Shown here piece by piece: positions 21,588 to 32,845 of a stretch of 34,116 nucleotides of DNA. The DNA comes from Escherichia albertii NBRC 107761 = DSM 17582 (lineage in GTDB: Bacteria; Pseudomonadota; Gammaproteobacteria; Enterobacterales; Enterobacteriaceae): assembly GCF_000759775.1 (NCBI RefSeq), contig NZ_BBMY01000039.1, forward strand, positions 1 to 34,116. The letters run 5' to 3'. The notes beneath the pieces are model-generated. The model saw only the letters and a list, made by a program, of their open reading frames with translations, was not told where the DNA came from and searched no databases. The position numbers and the translations under genes are program-made. The stretch's first letter is position 1, and each line of letters begins with the position of its first letter.

Positions 21588-22172
21588 TTATTGCGCCTTA
21601 AAGGCGTGCAATCGGTTCGTTGCTTTGGTCAAACCCTCTGTAAACCACATTTCGGTACAACGTGCCGCTTCGTCGATGGCTTCATCAATTAACTTCTGTT
21701 CACTAACAGGCGGTTTGCCCAGGACAAAACCGACAACTTTGTTTTTATCGCCCGGATGACCAATTCCGATGCGTAAACGGTGAAAGTTAGGGTTATTACC
21801 CAATTTACTGATGATGTCCTTCAGTCCATTGTGACCACCATGGCCGCCGCCCAATTTAAATTTGGCAACGCCAGGGGGCAAATCCAGTTCGTCGTGCGCA
21901 ACCAAAATTTCATCCGGGTTGATACGGAAGAAACTGGCCATCGCAGCGACGGCTTTGCCGCTGAGATTCATAAATGTGGTCGGAACTAACAGGCGGACAT
22001 CTTCACCTCCGAGAGTGACTCGTGAGGTATAACCGAAGAATTTAGCTTCTTCCCGTAAGGGGGCGCGTAAGCGCTCCGCCAGTAAGTCAACGAACCAGGC
22101 GCCAGCATTATGTCGCGTTGCGGCGTATTCAGCGCCGGGGTTCGCCAGTCCGACAATCAATTTAATCGTCAC
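21588..22172 (-). CDS. pth: Peptidyl-tRNA hydrolase Pth
   Basis: Essential enzyme that frees tRNA from peptidyl-tRNAs dropped by ribosomes. The product has 194 residues from GTG at 22172 ([13 protein letters not shown]), with AGGA nine bases upstream. The catalytic histidine is His20 in TRHNAG (numbered without the initiator methionine). The accompanying Asn10 is in GLANPG, Asp93 in [10 protein letters not shown], and Asn114 in the [11 protein letters not shown] stretch. The sequence matches K-12 throughout as I recall it. It lies upstream of ychF on the same strand, the order found in most proteobacteria. ychH is divergent from it, with 277 bp between the two start codons. Confidence 0.98.
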   Translation of the reverse strand: MTIKLIVGLANPGAEYAATRHNAGAWFVDLLAERLRAPLREEAKFFGYTSRVTLGGEDVRLLVPTTFMNLSGKAVAAMASFFRINPDEILVAHDELDLPPGVAKFKLGGGHGGHNGLKDIISKLGNNPNFHRLRIGIGHPGDKNKVVGFVLGKPPVSEQKLIDEAIDEAARCTEMWFTEGLTKATNRLHAFKAQ

Positions 22173-22346
22173 GTTTTTTGTCCTGAGTGAGTACATAACT
22201 GGCGCGTAGTTTACTGGTTGTGGCCCCGCTTGACAAAAAACAGCGAGTTAAACGCAGATAACGAAATAATTGCTTTTATAGATTATTAGAAAGTCAGGGT
22301 GTTCAGACAGTTATTTGTAAAGTTTTGTTGAAATAAGGGTTGTAAT

Positions 22347-22389
22347 TGTGATCATGAGCGCACATAAGCCTCAGAGGGTTGCCTATACT
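22347..22389 (+). promoter_or_regulatory. Probable CRP-activated promoter of ychH
   Basis: TGTGA-N6-GCGCA (22347-22362) is a partial CRP palindrome. TATACT at 22384-22389 is a good -10. A start near 22396 would place the CRP centre at about -41.5, the class II position. Confidence 0.6.
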
Positions 22390-22449
22390 TTACTCATAAG
22401 GATGAGGGGGAAGTCCCTGTTACAACCCAGAAAGTTCCGGAGGTGACAT

Positions 22450-22728
22450 ATGAAACGCAAAAACGCTTCGCTGCTCGGTAACGTGCTTATGGGGTTGGGT
22501 CTGGTGGTCATGGTGGTCGGTGTGGGATATTCAATTCTCAACCAGCTACCGCAGTTTAATATGCCACAGTATTTTGCACATGGCGCAGTGCTGAGTATTT
22601 TCGTCGGTGCCATTCTCTGGCTGGCGGGTGCCCGTGTCGGTGGGCATGAACAGGTGTGCGATCGTTACTGGTGGGTTCGCCACTATGACAAACGTTGCCG
22701 CCGTAGTGACAATCGCCGTCATAGTTAG
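22450..22728 (+). CDS. ychH: Stress-induced inner-membrane protein YchH
   Basis: Small protein of 92 residues with two hydrophobic helices, at about residues 10-30 (LLGNVLMGLGLVVMVVGVGY) and 43-62 (HGAVLSIFVGAILWLAGARV). A basic, tryptophan- and arginine-rich cytoplasmic tail (DRYWWVRHYDKRCRRSDNRRHS) follows. Family members are linked to resistance to cadmium, acid and peroxide stress and to biofilm formation in enteric bacteria; no biochemical activity is known. The start is ATG at 22450, with the strong ribosome site GGAGGTG seven bases before it. The gene is monocistronic, with a CRP-type promoter upstream and a perfect ten-base hairpin just beyond its stop. Confidence 0.93.
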   Translation: MKRKNASLLGNVLMGLGLVVMVVGVGYSILNQLPQFNMPQYFAHGAVLSIFVGAILWLAGARVGGHEQVCDRYWWVRHYDKRCRRSDNRRHS

Positions 22729-22746
22729 CAAGTAATGCAGTTTTCT

Positions 22747-22772
22747 GACCAGTCAGTTTGCGCTGACTGGTC
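22747..22772. terminator. Hairpin between ychH and dauA
   Basis: GACCAGTCAG (22747-22756) and CTGACTGGTC (22763-22772) form a ten-base perfect stem with a six-base loop between two convergent genes. A looser T-rich tail (CTTTTT near 22793) lies some distance away; upstream TTTTCT serves the minus strand. Confidence 0.7.
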
Positions 22773-22786
22773 AACTTCATACCTTT

Positions 22787-24466
22787 TTACAAATCAGCCA
22801 TCGCTGCACTGCGATTCGGGAAGAATGTCAGACGTCCCGGAATCGGTTGAATACCGGCGCGAGCCATTGTACGCAGCGGCTGGAATTCTACATTACAAAC
22901 GCGTAGTTCACATCCTTGCGGCAGGCGTTTCACAAAGCGCTGGAACGCATCAAGTCCCCCGGCATCCAGAACCGGCACCGCATCCCATTTCAAAATAACA
23001 ACGCGCTTACCTTCAATGCGAGATTCTAAGTCAGTGAATAAACCTTCAGCCGCAGCGAAAAACAGCGGACCGATAACGCGCAATACCAGCACATCATCAG
23101 GAACATCTGCAGCTATCGGCGCCAGACGCGTCATGCGGGCGATGCGGCGCATAAACAGCAACGATGCCAGAACAATCCCCACGCTGATAGCGATAACCAT
23201 ATCAAACAGCACGGTTAACGACATACATAACAGCATGACGATAATGTCATCTTTCGGTGCATGGCGTAGCAAATCGATCACTTTATGCGCTTCACTCATA
23301 TTCCACGCTACCATCAACAGCAGGGCAGCCATTGCAGAAAGTGGTAGCCAGGAGAGCAGCGGAGCCAGTACCAGCAGGGCGAGAATAACCAGAATAGAGT
23401 GAATCACCGCCGAGATAGGCGAGGTCGCACCGGCGCGAACGTTAGCGGCAGAACGAGCGATTGCAGCAGTAGCGGTGATGCCGCCAAAGAACGGGGCGAT
23501 AATATTCCCTAGTCCCTGACCGACCAGTTCGCTGTTCGCTTTGTGCTTAGTTCCGGTCATACCATCCAGTACCACGGCACAGAGCAGAGATTCGATCGCT
23601 CCGAGCATTGCCATGGAAAATGCCGCAGGCAGCAGAGTACGAATGGAGTTCCAGCTTAGCGTGAATTCTGAATTAGGGAGGTCCCACGGCAGTACCAGTT
23701 GTGGCAGTAGTTGTGGGATCCCGTTACCCTGGGAACCATCGGCCAGTATGTAGTGGAATTGTGAACCGATAGTGGCAACGTGTCCGCCAAGCAGATTAAC
23801 AATCCCCATGACCGCGCAACCCGCCAGCAATGCCGGAAGATGGCCCGGTAAACGAATGCCCAGGCGCGGCCAGAAAACCAGAACCCCAAGCGTTACGACC
23901 CCAATGGCCGCATCGCCCACGTTAATGGTCGGTAGCGCCATAAATAATGCCCCGACTTTCTGGAGATAATGTTCCGGGACATGGGCCATTTGCAGACCGA
24001 GAAAATCTTTAATCTGCATAGTACCGATGGTGATCCCGATACCCGAGGTGAAACCTAAGGTGACGGAAACCGGAATATACTCAATCAGGCGACCGAAGCG
24101 TGCCAGCCCCATCAGAATCAAAAAGATCCCTGACAGTAACGTCGCAACCAGGAGTCCTGCCAGGCCAAACTGTTGCGAAACGGGATAGAGAATGACCACA
24201 AATGCCGCAGTCGGACCGGAGACGCTAAAGCGCGACCCGCCTGTCAGAGCAATAACAATCCCCGCAACAGCGGCGGTATATAAACCGTACTGCGGAGCAA
24301 CGCCACTGCCAATTGCCAACGCCATTGCCAGCGGGATAGCAATAATCCCGACGGTTATCCCGGCTATCAGGTCACGGGTAAAGCGTGCAGCGGTATATTT
24401 TTCTTTCCAGCAAGCGTCGATGAGAGCGCGGAAAGGCATCACATGTGGAGAGAATATTTTGTTCAC
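22787..24466 (-). CDS. dauA: Aerobic C4-dicarboxylate transporter DauA (YchM)
   Basis: SLC26/SulP-family inner-membrane transporter that takes up succinate, aspartate and other C4-dicarboxylates at acidic pH and also regulates DctA. The product has 559 residues. The membrane core has about 14 helices (residues 30-430) and contains the family marks [23 protein letters not shown] and [16 protein letters not shown]. It also has [32 protein letters not shown], part of the substrate site. The cytoplasmic STAS domain (about 445-550) includes [23 protein letters not shown]; in YchM this domain was found bound to acyl carrier protein. Start and length equal K-12. Confidence 0.97.
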   Translation of the reverse strand: MNKIFSPHVMPFRALIDACWKEKYTAARFTRDLIAGITVGIIAIPLAMALAIGSGVAPQYGLYTAAVAGIVIALTGGSRFSVSGPTAAFVVILYPVSQQFGLAGLLVATLLSGIFLILMGLARFGRLIEYIPVSVTLGFTSGIGITIGTMQIKDFLGLQMAHVPEHYLQKVGALFMALPTINVGDAAIGVVTLGVLVFWPRLGIRLPGHLPALLAGCAVMGIVNLLGGHVATIGSQFHYILADGSQGNGIPQLLPQLVLPWDLPNSEFTLSWNSIRTLLPAAFSMAMLGAIESLLCAVVLDGMTGTKHKANSELVGQGLGNIIAPFFGGITATAAIARSAANVRAGATSPISAVIHSILVILALLVLAPLLSWLPLSAMAALLLMVAWNMSEAHKVIDLLRHAPKDDIIVMLLCMSLTVLFDMVIAISVGIVLASLLFMRRIARMTRLAPIAADVPDDVLVLRVIGPLFFAAAEGLFTDLESRIEGKRVVILKWDAVPVLDAGGLDAFQRFVKRLPQGCELRVCNVEFQPLRTMARAGIQPIPGRLTFFPNRSAAMADL

Positions 24467-24551
24467 AATAATGTTTCATCCGTGAGCGCATCATCTGTCA
24501 ACTGAATGGCAGGTGAAGGAGACATAGGTCATACAAATGGATATTACAGAC

Positions 24552-24573
24552 AAAAAAACCCGCCGCAGCGGGT
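24552..24573 (-). terminator. Terminator after prs
   Basis: ACCCGC and GCGGGT (24558-24573) flank a four-base loop, followed on the minus strand by seven T residues (24552-24558). This is a canonical intrinsic terminator for prs. Confidence 0.92.
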
Positions 24574-24590
24574 CTTTGAGCCGGGTTCGA

Positions 24591-25664
<1,074 letters not shown>

Positions 25665-25688
25665 TCACCGAAACTCAGCTTGCCCGGC

Positions 25689-26539
25689 TTAAAGCATGGC
25701 TTTGTGCAATGGGGAAAGATTTGCACCTTTCGCCACAAAGGCATTGAGCCATTCCGGGACTTGCTCTAGCACCTGGCGGGCTTCAGACTCTGTATCAAAT
25801 TCAGCAAAGACACAGGCCCCTGTCCCAGTCAGGCGCGACGGGGCGTATTCTAACAGCCAGGAAAGCGCCGCATCAACCTCGCGAAAACGTTTTCTTGCGA
25901 TAACCTCGCAATCATTGCTGAATTCACATTTTAGCAACGTTTCTATTGACCTTTTTGGCGTGTTGCGGGGGAGTTCAGGATCTTTAAAAATCACTGGCGT
26001 AGGAATACTCACACCAGGGTGCGCTACCAGGTACCACTTCTCTGGCGGATTCGCCGGCGTTAAAATTTCGCCAACCCCTTCGGCAAAAGCAGCATGTCCG
26101 CGGACAAACACGGGTACATCCGCGCCCAGCGTCAGGCCGATTTCTGCCAGCTCATCAACGCTTAGCCCACACTGCCAGAGCTGATTCAGCGCCACCAGAA
26201 CGGTGGCTGCATTAGACGAGCCGCCGCCCAGACCGCCGCCCATTGGCAAACGTTTTTCAATGCTGATATTTGCACCGCTTCCCGCCGGAAGTCGCCCGCT
26301 GGCAGCCGCTGTTTTCATCAGCAACCGCGCTGCTCGCACGATCAGGTTATCTTCATCCGCCACTCCCGCAACGGGTGTTAACAGGCGAATCTCTCCGTCG
26401 TAGCGAGGTTCAATACTGATAGTGTCGCCGTAATCAAGAAATTGAAATAACGTCTGCAGCGTGTGGTAACCGTCCGCACGCTGACCGGTAATGTATAAAA
26501 ACAGATTGAGTTTTGCCGGAGAGGGCCACTGAGTCCGCA

Positions 26540-26540
<1 letters not shown>
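25689..26540 (-). CDS. ispE: 4-diphosphocytidyl-2-C-methylerythritol kinase IspE
   Basis: GHMP-superfamily kinase of the non-mevalonate (MEP) isoprenoid pathway that phosphorylates the 2-hydroxyl of CDP-methylerythritol. The product has 283 residues. The N-terminal [13 protein letters not shown] carries the conserved lysine (K10), [21 protein letters not shown] (near 94-114) is the ATP-binding glycine-rich loop, and LGADVPVFV carries the catalytic aspartate (Asp141). The C-terminal [12 protein letters not shown] closes the GHMP fold. Its ATG shares one base with the lolB stop (TAATG), so translation is coupled. prs follows after 150 bp. Confidence 0.97.
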
Positions 26541-27232
<692 letters not shown>

Positions 27233-27307
27233 CTATGTTCAAGTTGTCTTAATTACCAGAATCTAACGGGTTTAGGTAATTACTCCAAAAGGAGGCGCTC
27301 TCTTTTA

Positions 27308-27334
27308 TTGATCTCGCGCATCCTGTATGATGCG
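27308..27334 (+). promoter_or_regulatory. Probable hemA promoter with overlapping palindrome
   Basis: TATGAT at 27326-27331 is a good -10, about 46 bp before the hemA start; TTGATC at 27308-27313 could serve as -35, but the spacing (12) is too short. CGCATC (27317-27322) and GATGCG (27329-27334) are inverted repeats across the -10. Confidence 0.5.
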
Positions 27335-27376
27335 AGCAGACTAACCCTATCAACGTTGGTATTATTTCCCGCAGAC

Positions 27377-28633
27377 ATGACCCTTTTAGCACTTGGTATC
27401 AACCATAAAACGGCACCTGTATCGCTGCGAGAACGTGTTTCGTTTTCGCCGGACAAGCTCGATGAGGCGCTGGACAGCCTGCTCGCGCAGCCGATGGTGC
27501 AGGGCGGCGTGGTGCTTTCAACGTGTAACCGCACAGAACTTTATCTTAGCGTTGAAGAGCAGGATAACCTGCAAGAGGCGCTGATTCGTTGGTTATGCGA
27601 TTACCATAATCTCAACGAAGAAGATCTGCGCAACAGTCTCTACTGGCATCAGGATAACGACGCAGTCAGTCATTTGATGCGCGTAGCCAGTGGTCTGGAT
27701 TCTCTGGTTCTTGGTGAACCGCAAATTCTTGGTCAGGTGAAAAAAGCCTTTGCTGATTCGCATAAAGGTCATCTGAACGCCAGTGCTCTGGAGCGCATGT
27801 TCCAGAAATCATTCTCTGTGGCGAAACGCGTCCGTACTGAAACGGATATTGGCGCCAGCGCCGTTTCTGTTGCGTTTGCCGCTTGTACGCTGGCGCGACA
27901 GATTTTTGAATCGCTTTCTACGGTCACAGTATTACTGGTTGGCGCGGGCGAAACCATCGAGCTGGTGGCGCGTCATCTGCGTGAACACAAAGTGCAGAAG
28001 ATGATTATCGCCAACCGCACTCGCGAACGTGCGCAGATTCTGGCAGATGAAGTCGGTGCAGAAGTGATTGCCTTGAGTGATATTGATGAGCGTCTGCGTG
28101 AAGCCGATATCATCATTAGTTCCACCGCCAGCCCATTACCGATTATTGGTAAAGGTATGGTCGAGCGTGCCTTAAAAAGTCGTCGCAACCAACCGATGTT
28201 GCTGGTGGATATTGCCGTTCCGCGCGATGTTGAGCCGGAAGTCGGCAAACTGGCGAATGCCTACCTTTACAGCGTTGATGATCTACAAAGCATTATTTCG
28301 CACAACCTGGCGCAACGGAAAGCGGCTGCCGTGGAGGCGGAGACTATCGTCGCCCAGGAGGCCAGCGAATTTATGGCGTGGTTGCGTTCACAAAGCGCCA
28401 GTGAAACCATTCGCGAGTATCGCAGCCAGGCAGAACAGGTTCGTGATGAGTTAACCGCTAAAGCGCTAGCGGCCCTTGAACAGGGCGGTGATGCGCAAAC
28501 CATTATGCAGGATCTGGCATGGAAACTGACTAACCGCCTGATCCATGCACCAACGAAATCACTTCAACAGGCCGCCCGTGACGGGGATAACGAACGCCTG
28601 AATATTCTGCGCGACAGCCTCGGGCTGGAGTAG
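27377..28633 (+). CDS. hemA: Glutamyl-tRNA reductase HemA
   Basis: First committed enzyme of tetrapyrrole (haem, sirohaem, cobalamin) synthesis in the C5 pathway, reducing glutamyl-tRNA to glutamate-1-semialdehyde with NADPH. The product has 418 residues from ATG at 27377 ([14 protein letters not shown]); longer in-frame starts upstream run into the promoter. The catalytic Cys50 lies in [10 protein letters not shown]. The catalytic domain also shows [17 protein letters not shown], and the NADPH-binding domain starts with [16 protein letters not shown] (near residue 182). A helical dimerisation tail follows. The protein is degraded by Lon and ClpAP via its N-terminus when haem is ample; that N-terminus is unaltered. 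prfA follows after 41 bp, in the same operon as in K-12. Confidence 0.98.
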   Translation: MTLLALGINHKTAPVSLRERVSFSPDKLDEALDSLLAQPMVQGGVVLSTCNRTELYLSVEEQDNLQEALIRWLCDYHNLNEEDLRNSLYWHQDNDAVSHLMRVASGLDSLVLGEPQILGQVKKAFADSHKGHLNASALERMFQKSFSVAKRVRTETDIGASAVSVAFAACTLARQIFESLSTVTVLLVGAGETIELVARHLREHKVQKMIIANRTRERAQILADEVGAEVIALSDIDERLREADIIISSTASPLPIIGKGMVERALKSRRNQPMLLVDIAVPRDVEPEVGKLANAYLYSVDDLQSIISHNLAQRKAAAVEAETIVAQEASEFMAWLRSQSASETIREYRSQAEQVRDELTAKALAALEQGGDAQTIMQDLAWKLTNRLIHAPTKSLQQAARDGDNERLNILRDSLGLE

Positions 28634-28674
28634 CAGCACACCATTTTCTTTTTTTACAGGGTGCATTTACGCCT

Positions 28675-29757
28675 ATGAAGCCTTCTATCGTTGCCAAACT
28701 GGAAGCCCTGCATGAACGCCATGAAGAAGTTCAGGCGCTGCTGGGTGATGCGCAAACCATCGCCGACCAGGATCGTTTTCGCGCGTTATCACGTGAATAT
28801 GCGCAGTTAAGTGATGTTTCACGTTGTTTTACCGACTGGCAACAGGTTCAGGAAGATATCGAAACCGCACAGATGATGCTCGACGATCCTGAAATGCGTG
28901 AAATGGCGCAGGATGAACTGCGTGAAGCAAAAGAGAAAAGCGAACAACTGGAGCAACAGTTACAGGTTCTTCTGCTGCCGAAAGATCCTGATGACGAACG
29001 CGATGCTTTTCTTGAAGTACGCGCCGGAACCGGCGGTGATGAAGCCGCGCTGTTTGCTGGCGATCTGTTTCGGATGTACAGCCGCTATGCGGAAACTCGT
29101 CGCTGGCAGGTAGAAATTATGAGCGCCAGTGAAGGCGAACATGGTGGTTATAAAGAGATCATCGCCAAAATCAGCGGCGACGGTGTGTATGGCCGCCTGA
29201 AATTTGAATCTGGCGGTCATCGCGTGCAGCGTGTTCCGGCCACAGAATCACAGGGGCGTATTCACACTTCCGCCTGTACTGTCGCGGTGATGCCGGAACT
29301 GCCCGAAGCGGAACTGCCGGATATTAACCCGGCGGATTTGCGCATTGATACCTTCCGTTCTTCGGGAGCGGGGGGGCAGCACGTTAACACTACCGATTCG
29401 GCAATCCGTATTACTCACTTGCCGACCGGCATTGTTGTTGAGTGTCAGGATGAACGTTCGCAGCACAAAAACAAAGCTAAAGCGCTTTCAGTGCTGGGGG
29501 CACGTATTCATGCGGCAGAAATGGCGAAACGCCAGCAGGCGGAAGCATCTACCCGTCGTAACCTGTTGGGCAGCGGCGATCGCAGCGATCGTAACCGGAC
29601 ATACAACTTTCCGCAGGGGCGCGTCACCGATCACCGCATCAACCTGACGCTCTACCGACTGGATGAAGTGATGGAAGGTAAGCTGGATATGCTGATTGAG
29701 CCAATTGTCCAGGAACATCAGGCCGACCAACTGGCGGCATTGTCTGAGCAGGAATAA
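28675..29757 (+). CDS. prfA: Peptide chain release factor 1
   Basis: Class I release factor that reads UAG and UAA and triggers peptide release at the ribosomal P site. The product has 360 residues. The anticodon-like motif PAT is in RVPATESQG (about residue 186), and the catalytic GGQ is in [10 protein letters not shown] (about residue 233), whose glutamine is methylated by the downstream PrmC. An N-terminal coiled-coil domain (residues 1-100) and the C-terminal helical part are complete. Its stop TAA shares a base with the prmC start (TAATG). With an intact RF1 the amber codon in the receptor gene of this window should end translation normally. Confidence 0.98.
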   Translation: MKPSIVAKLEALHERHEEVQALLGDAQTIADQDRFRALSREYAQLSDVSRCFTDWQQVQEDIETAQMMLDDPEMREMAQDELREAKEKSEQLEQQLQVLLLPKDPDDERDAFLEVRAGTGGDEAALFAGDLFRMYSRYAETRRWQVEIMSASEGEHGGYKEIIAKISGDGVYGRLKFESGGHRVQRVPATESQGRIHTSACTVAVMPELPEAELPDINPADLRIDTFRSSGAGGQHVNTTDSAIRITHLPTGIVVECQDERSQHKNKAKALSVLGARIHAAEMAKRQQAEASTRRNLLGSGDRSDRNRTYNFPQGRVTDHRINLTLYRLDEVMEGKLDMLIEPIVQEHQADQLAALSEQE

Positions 29758-30590
29758 TGGAATATCAACACTGGTTACGTGAAGCGATAAATCAACTTCA
29801 GTCGAGCGAGAGTCCGCGGCGCGACGCTGAAATTTTGCTGGAGCATGTTACCGGCAAAGGGCGTACCTGGATTCTCGCCTTTGGTGAAACGCAACTGACT
29901 GACGCTCAGCGTGAGCAACTGGACGTGTTGTTAGCCCGTCGTCGTGTCGGTGAACCTGTTGCCCATTTAACCGGTGTGCGTGAGTTCTGGTCGTTGCGGC
30001 TATTTGTTTCGTCAGCGACCTTAATTCCACGCCCGGATACTGAATGTCTGGTAGAACAGGCGCTGGCACGTTTGCCTGAGCAGCCTTGTCGCATTCTCGA
30101 TCTCGGTACAGGCACCGGGGCGATTGCCCTGGCACTGGCCAGCGAGCGCACGGATTGTGATATTACGGCGGTTGATCGAATGCCGGATGCCGTCGAGCTT
30201 GCAAAGCGCAATGCCCGGCATCTGGCGATCAAAAATATCCACATTCTGCAAAGCGACTGGTTTAGCGCGCTTGTTGGGCAGCAGTTTGCAATGATTGTCA
30301 GTAATCCTCCGTACATTGATGAGCAAGACCCTCATCTTCAACAAGGCGATGTTCGCTTTGAGCCGTTGTCGGCGCTGGTTGCAGCGGATAGTGGAATGGC
30401 GGATATCGTACACATCATTGAACAGTCACGTAATGCGCTGGTATCCGGCGGATTTCTGCTACTGGAACACGGTTGGCAGCAGGGCGAAGCGGTGCGACAG
30501 GCATTTATTCGGGCGGGATATTGTGAAGTTGAAACCTGTCGTGACTACGGTGGTAACGAGCGCGTGACGCTTGGTCGCTATTATCGATGA
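29757..30590 (+). CDS. prmC: Release factor glutamine N5-methyltransferase PrmC (HemK)
   Basis: SAM-dependent enzyme that methylates the GGQ glutamine of RF1 and RF2, raising termination efficiency. The product has 277 residues. The N-terminal five-helix substrate-recognition domain (about 1-75) is followed by a Rossmann-fold catalytic domain with ILDLGTGTGAIALALAS (near residue 110) and the catalytic NPPY in IVSNPPYIDEQD (about residues 183-186), which is diagnostic for glutamine methylation. Its start overlaps the prfA stop by one base, and its stop overlaps the sirB2 start by four, so the three are translated as a coupled set. Confidence 0.97.
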   Translation: MEYQHWLREAINQLQSSESPRRDAEILLEHVTGKGRTWILAFGETQLTDAQREQLDVLLARRRVGEPVAHLTGVREFWSLRLFVSSATLIPRPDTECLVEQALARLPEQPCRILDLGTGTGAIALALASERTDCDITAVDRMPDAVELAKRNARHLAIKNIHILQSDWFSALVGQQFAMIVSNPPYIDEQDPHLQQGDVRFEPLSALVAADSGMADIVHIIEQSRNALVSGGFLLLEHGWQQGEAVRQAFIRAGYCEVETCRDYGGNERVTLGRYYR

Positions 30591-30979
30591 CAAGTCTCAT
30601 CACGTTGCCAGGCGTTCATCTTATTAGCATCGTGCTTTCTGTTGGACTTCTGGCCCTGCGCTTCTGGCTACGTTATTCTGAGCATCCTCAAGCATGCGCT
30701 CGCTGGACCCGTATTGTACCGCCGGTTATTGACACGCTGTTATTGCTTAGCGGCATCGCGTTGATGGCTAAAGCGCACATCCTGCTATTTTCCGGGCAGG
30801 CTGAATGGCTGACTGAAAAGCTGTTTGGAGTTATCATTTACATCGTTTTGGGTTTTATTGCACTCGATTACCGTCGGGTGCACAGTCAGCAGGTGCGCAT
30901 CATTGCCTTCCCGCTGGCGCTGGTGGTGCTGTACATCATCATTAAACTCGCCACCACAAAAGTACCGTTACTGGGGTAA
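30587..30979 (+). CDS. sirB2: SirB2-family inner-membrane protein (YchQ)
   Basis: Protein of 130 residues with four hydrophobic helices (about residues 5-25, 45-65, 73-95 and 105-125), of the SirB family. The name comes from a Salmonella locus first thought to affect invasion genes; no molecular function is established. Landmarks are PPVIDTLLLLSGIALM and LGFIALDYRR. The start ATG at 30587 overlaps the prmC stop (ATGA). sirB1 begins 3 bp after its stop, with GGGG and TAAG before the next start, so it is inside the hemA-kdsA operon. Confidence 0.93.
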   Translation: MTSLITLPGVHLISIVLSVGLLALRFWLRYSEHPQACARWTRIVPPVIDTLLLLSGIALMAKAHILLFSGQAEWLTEKLFGVIIYIVLGFIALDYRRVHSQQVRIIAFPLALVVLYIIIKLATTKVPLLG

Positions 30980-30982
30980 GTC

Positions 30983-31792
30983 ATGAGATCGTTAGCTGAT
31001 TTCGAATTTAACAAAGCACCGTTGTGCGAAGGCATGATCCTGGCTTGCGAAGCAATTCGCCGCGATTTTCCCTCGCAAGATGTTTACGACGAACTGGAGC
31101 GTCTCGTTAGTCTGGCGAAGGAAGAAATTAGTCCGCTTCTGCCTTTAGAAGAGCAGATGGAAAAACTGATTGCGCTGTTTTACGGCGAGTGGGGGTTTAA
31201 AGCCTCGCGCGGGGTTTATCGTCTCTCCGATGCATTATGGCTGGACCAGGTGCTTAAAAATCGGCAGGGTAGTGCGGTATCATTAGGCGCTATTTTATTG
31301 TGGGTCGCTAACTGTCTCGATTTGCCTTTATTGCCGGTAATTTTCCCAACGCAGCTTATATTGCGCATTGAATGCCCGGACGGTGAAATCTGGCTGATTA
31401 ACCCTTTCAACGGTGAATCATTAAGCGAGCATATGCTGGATGTATGGCTGAAGGGAAATATTAGCCCGTCCGCAGAGCTGTTTTATGAAGACCTTGATGA
31501 AGCCGATAATATTGAGGTAATCCGCAAATTGCTGGATACACTCAAAGCATCGCTGATGGAAGAAAATCAGATGGAGCTGGCGCTACGTACCAGCGAAGCT
31601 TTATTACAATTTAACCCGGAAGATCCGTATGAAATACGCGATCGCGGGTTGATTTACGCGCAACTGGATTGCGAACACGTTGCGCTGAATGACTTAAGTT
31701 ATTTCGTTGAACAATGTCCAGAAGACCCGATCAGCGAAATGATTCGCGCGCAAATTAATAACATCGCGCATAAACATATTGTGCTGCATTAA
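30983..31792 (+). CDS. sirB1: SirB1-family protein (YchA)
   Basis: Soluble protein of 269 residues. The N-terminal two thirds is a transglutaminase-like SirB1 domain (about residues 30-180), with GFKASRGVYRLSDALWLDQVLKNRQGSAVSLGAILLWVANCLDLPL and RIECPDGEIWLINPFNG. The usual Cys of active transglutaminases is not obvious, so enzyme activity is doubtful. The C-terminal part (about 185-265) has tetratricopeptide-like helices (ALRTSEALLQFNPEDPYEIRDRGLIYAQLDC), a protein-interaction fold. The function is unknown, and the gene is always near prmC and kdsA in enteric bacteria. kdsA follows after 35 bp. Confidence 0.93.
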   Translation: MRSLADFEFNKAPLCEGMILACEAIRRDFPSQDVYDELERLVSLAKEEISPLLPLEEQMEKLIALFYGEWGFKASRGVYRLSDALWLDQVLKNRQGSAVSLGAILLWVANCLDLPLLPVIFPTQLILRIECPDGEIWLINPFNGESLSEHMLDVWLKGNISPSAELFYEDLDEADNIEVIRKLLDTLKASLMEENQMELALRTSEALLQFNPEDPYEIRDRGLIYAQLDCEHVALNDLSYFVEQCPEDPISEMIRAQINNIAHKHIVLH

Positions 31793-31818
31793 TTAATCGA
31801 CATTTTACTCAAGATTAA

Positions 31819-32682
<864 letters not shown>

Positions 32683-32700
32683 TTTCTTGTTTTGAAATCA

Positions 32701-32732
32701 AAAGCCTTACCGCTATTTGGTAGGGCTTTTTT
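32701..32732 (+). terminator. Terminator after kdsA
   Basis: AAAGCCTTACC (32701-32711) pairs with GGTAGGGCTTT (32719-32729), with one T-G wobble, followed by T residues to 32732. It closes the hemA-kdsA operon. Confidence 0.9.
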
Positions 32733-32751
32733 ATGTCTGTCAGATACAGAA

Positions 32752-32805
32752 AGGCCGTAAGTTGTCATTACGGTAGCCTGATGTTCGTTTTCGCGTTACA
32801 CGAAC
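32752..32805. repeat. Two small hairpins after kdsA
   Basis: CCGTAA/TTACGG (32755-32760 and 32768-32773), extended by AGGC/GCCT with a bulge, and GTTCGT/ACGAAC (32783-32788 and 32800-32805) lie between the kdsA terminator and the next gene. In K-12 this interval carries ldr/rdl toxin-antitoxin repeats, which I do not see here. Confidence 0.4.
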
Positions 32806-32845
32806 GTAGATCGGGGCCTTATTGCAGAGGAGATTAAGGCGAATA

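Noticed and set aside
30983-31792. SirB1 as an active transglutaminase or protease
   Set aside because: The fold is transglutaminase-like, but I cannot identify a complete Cys-His-Asp set, so no enzyme activity is claimed.
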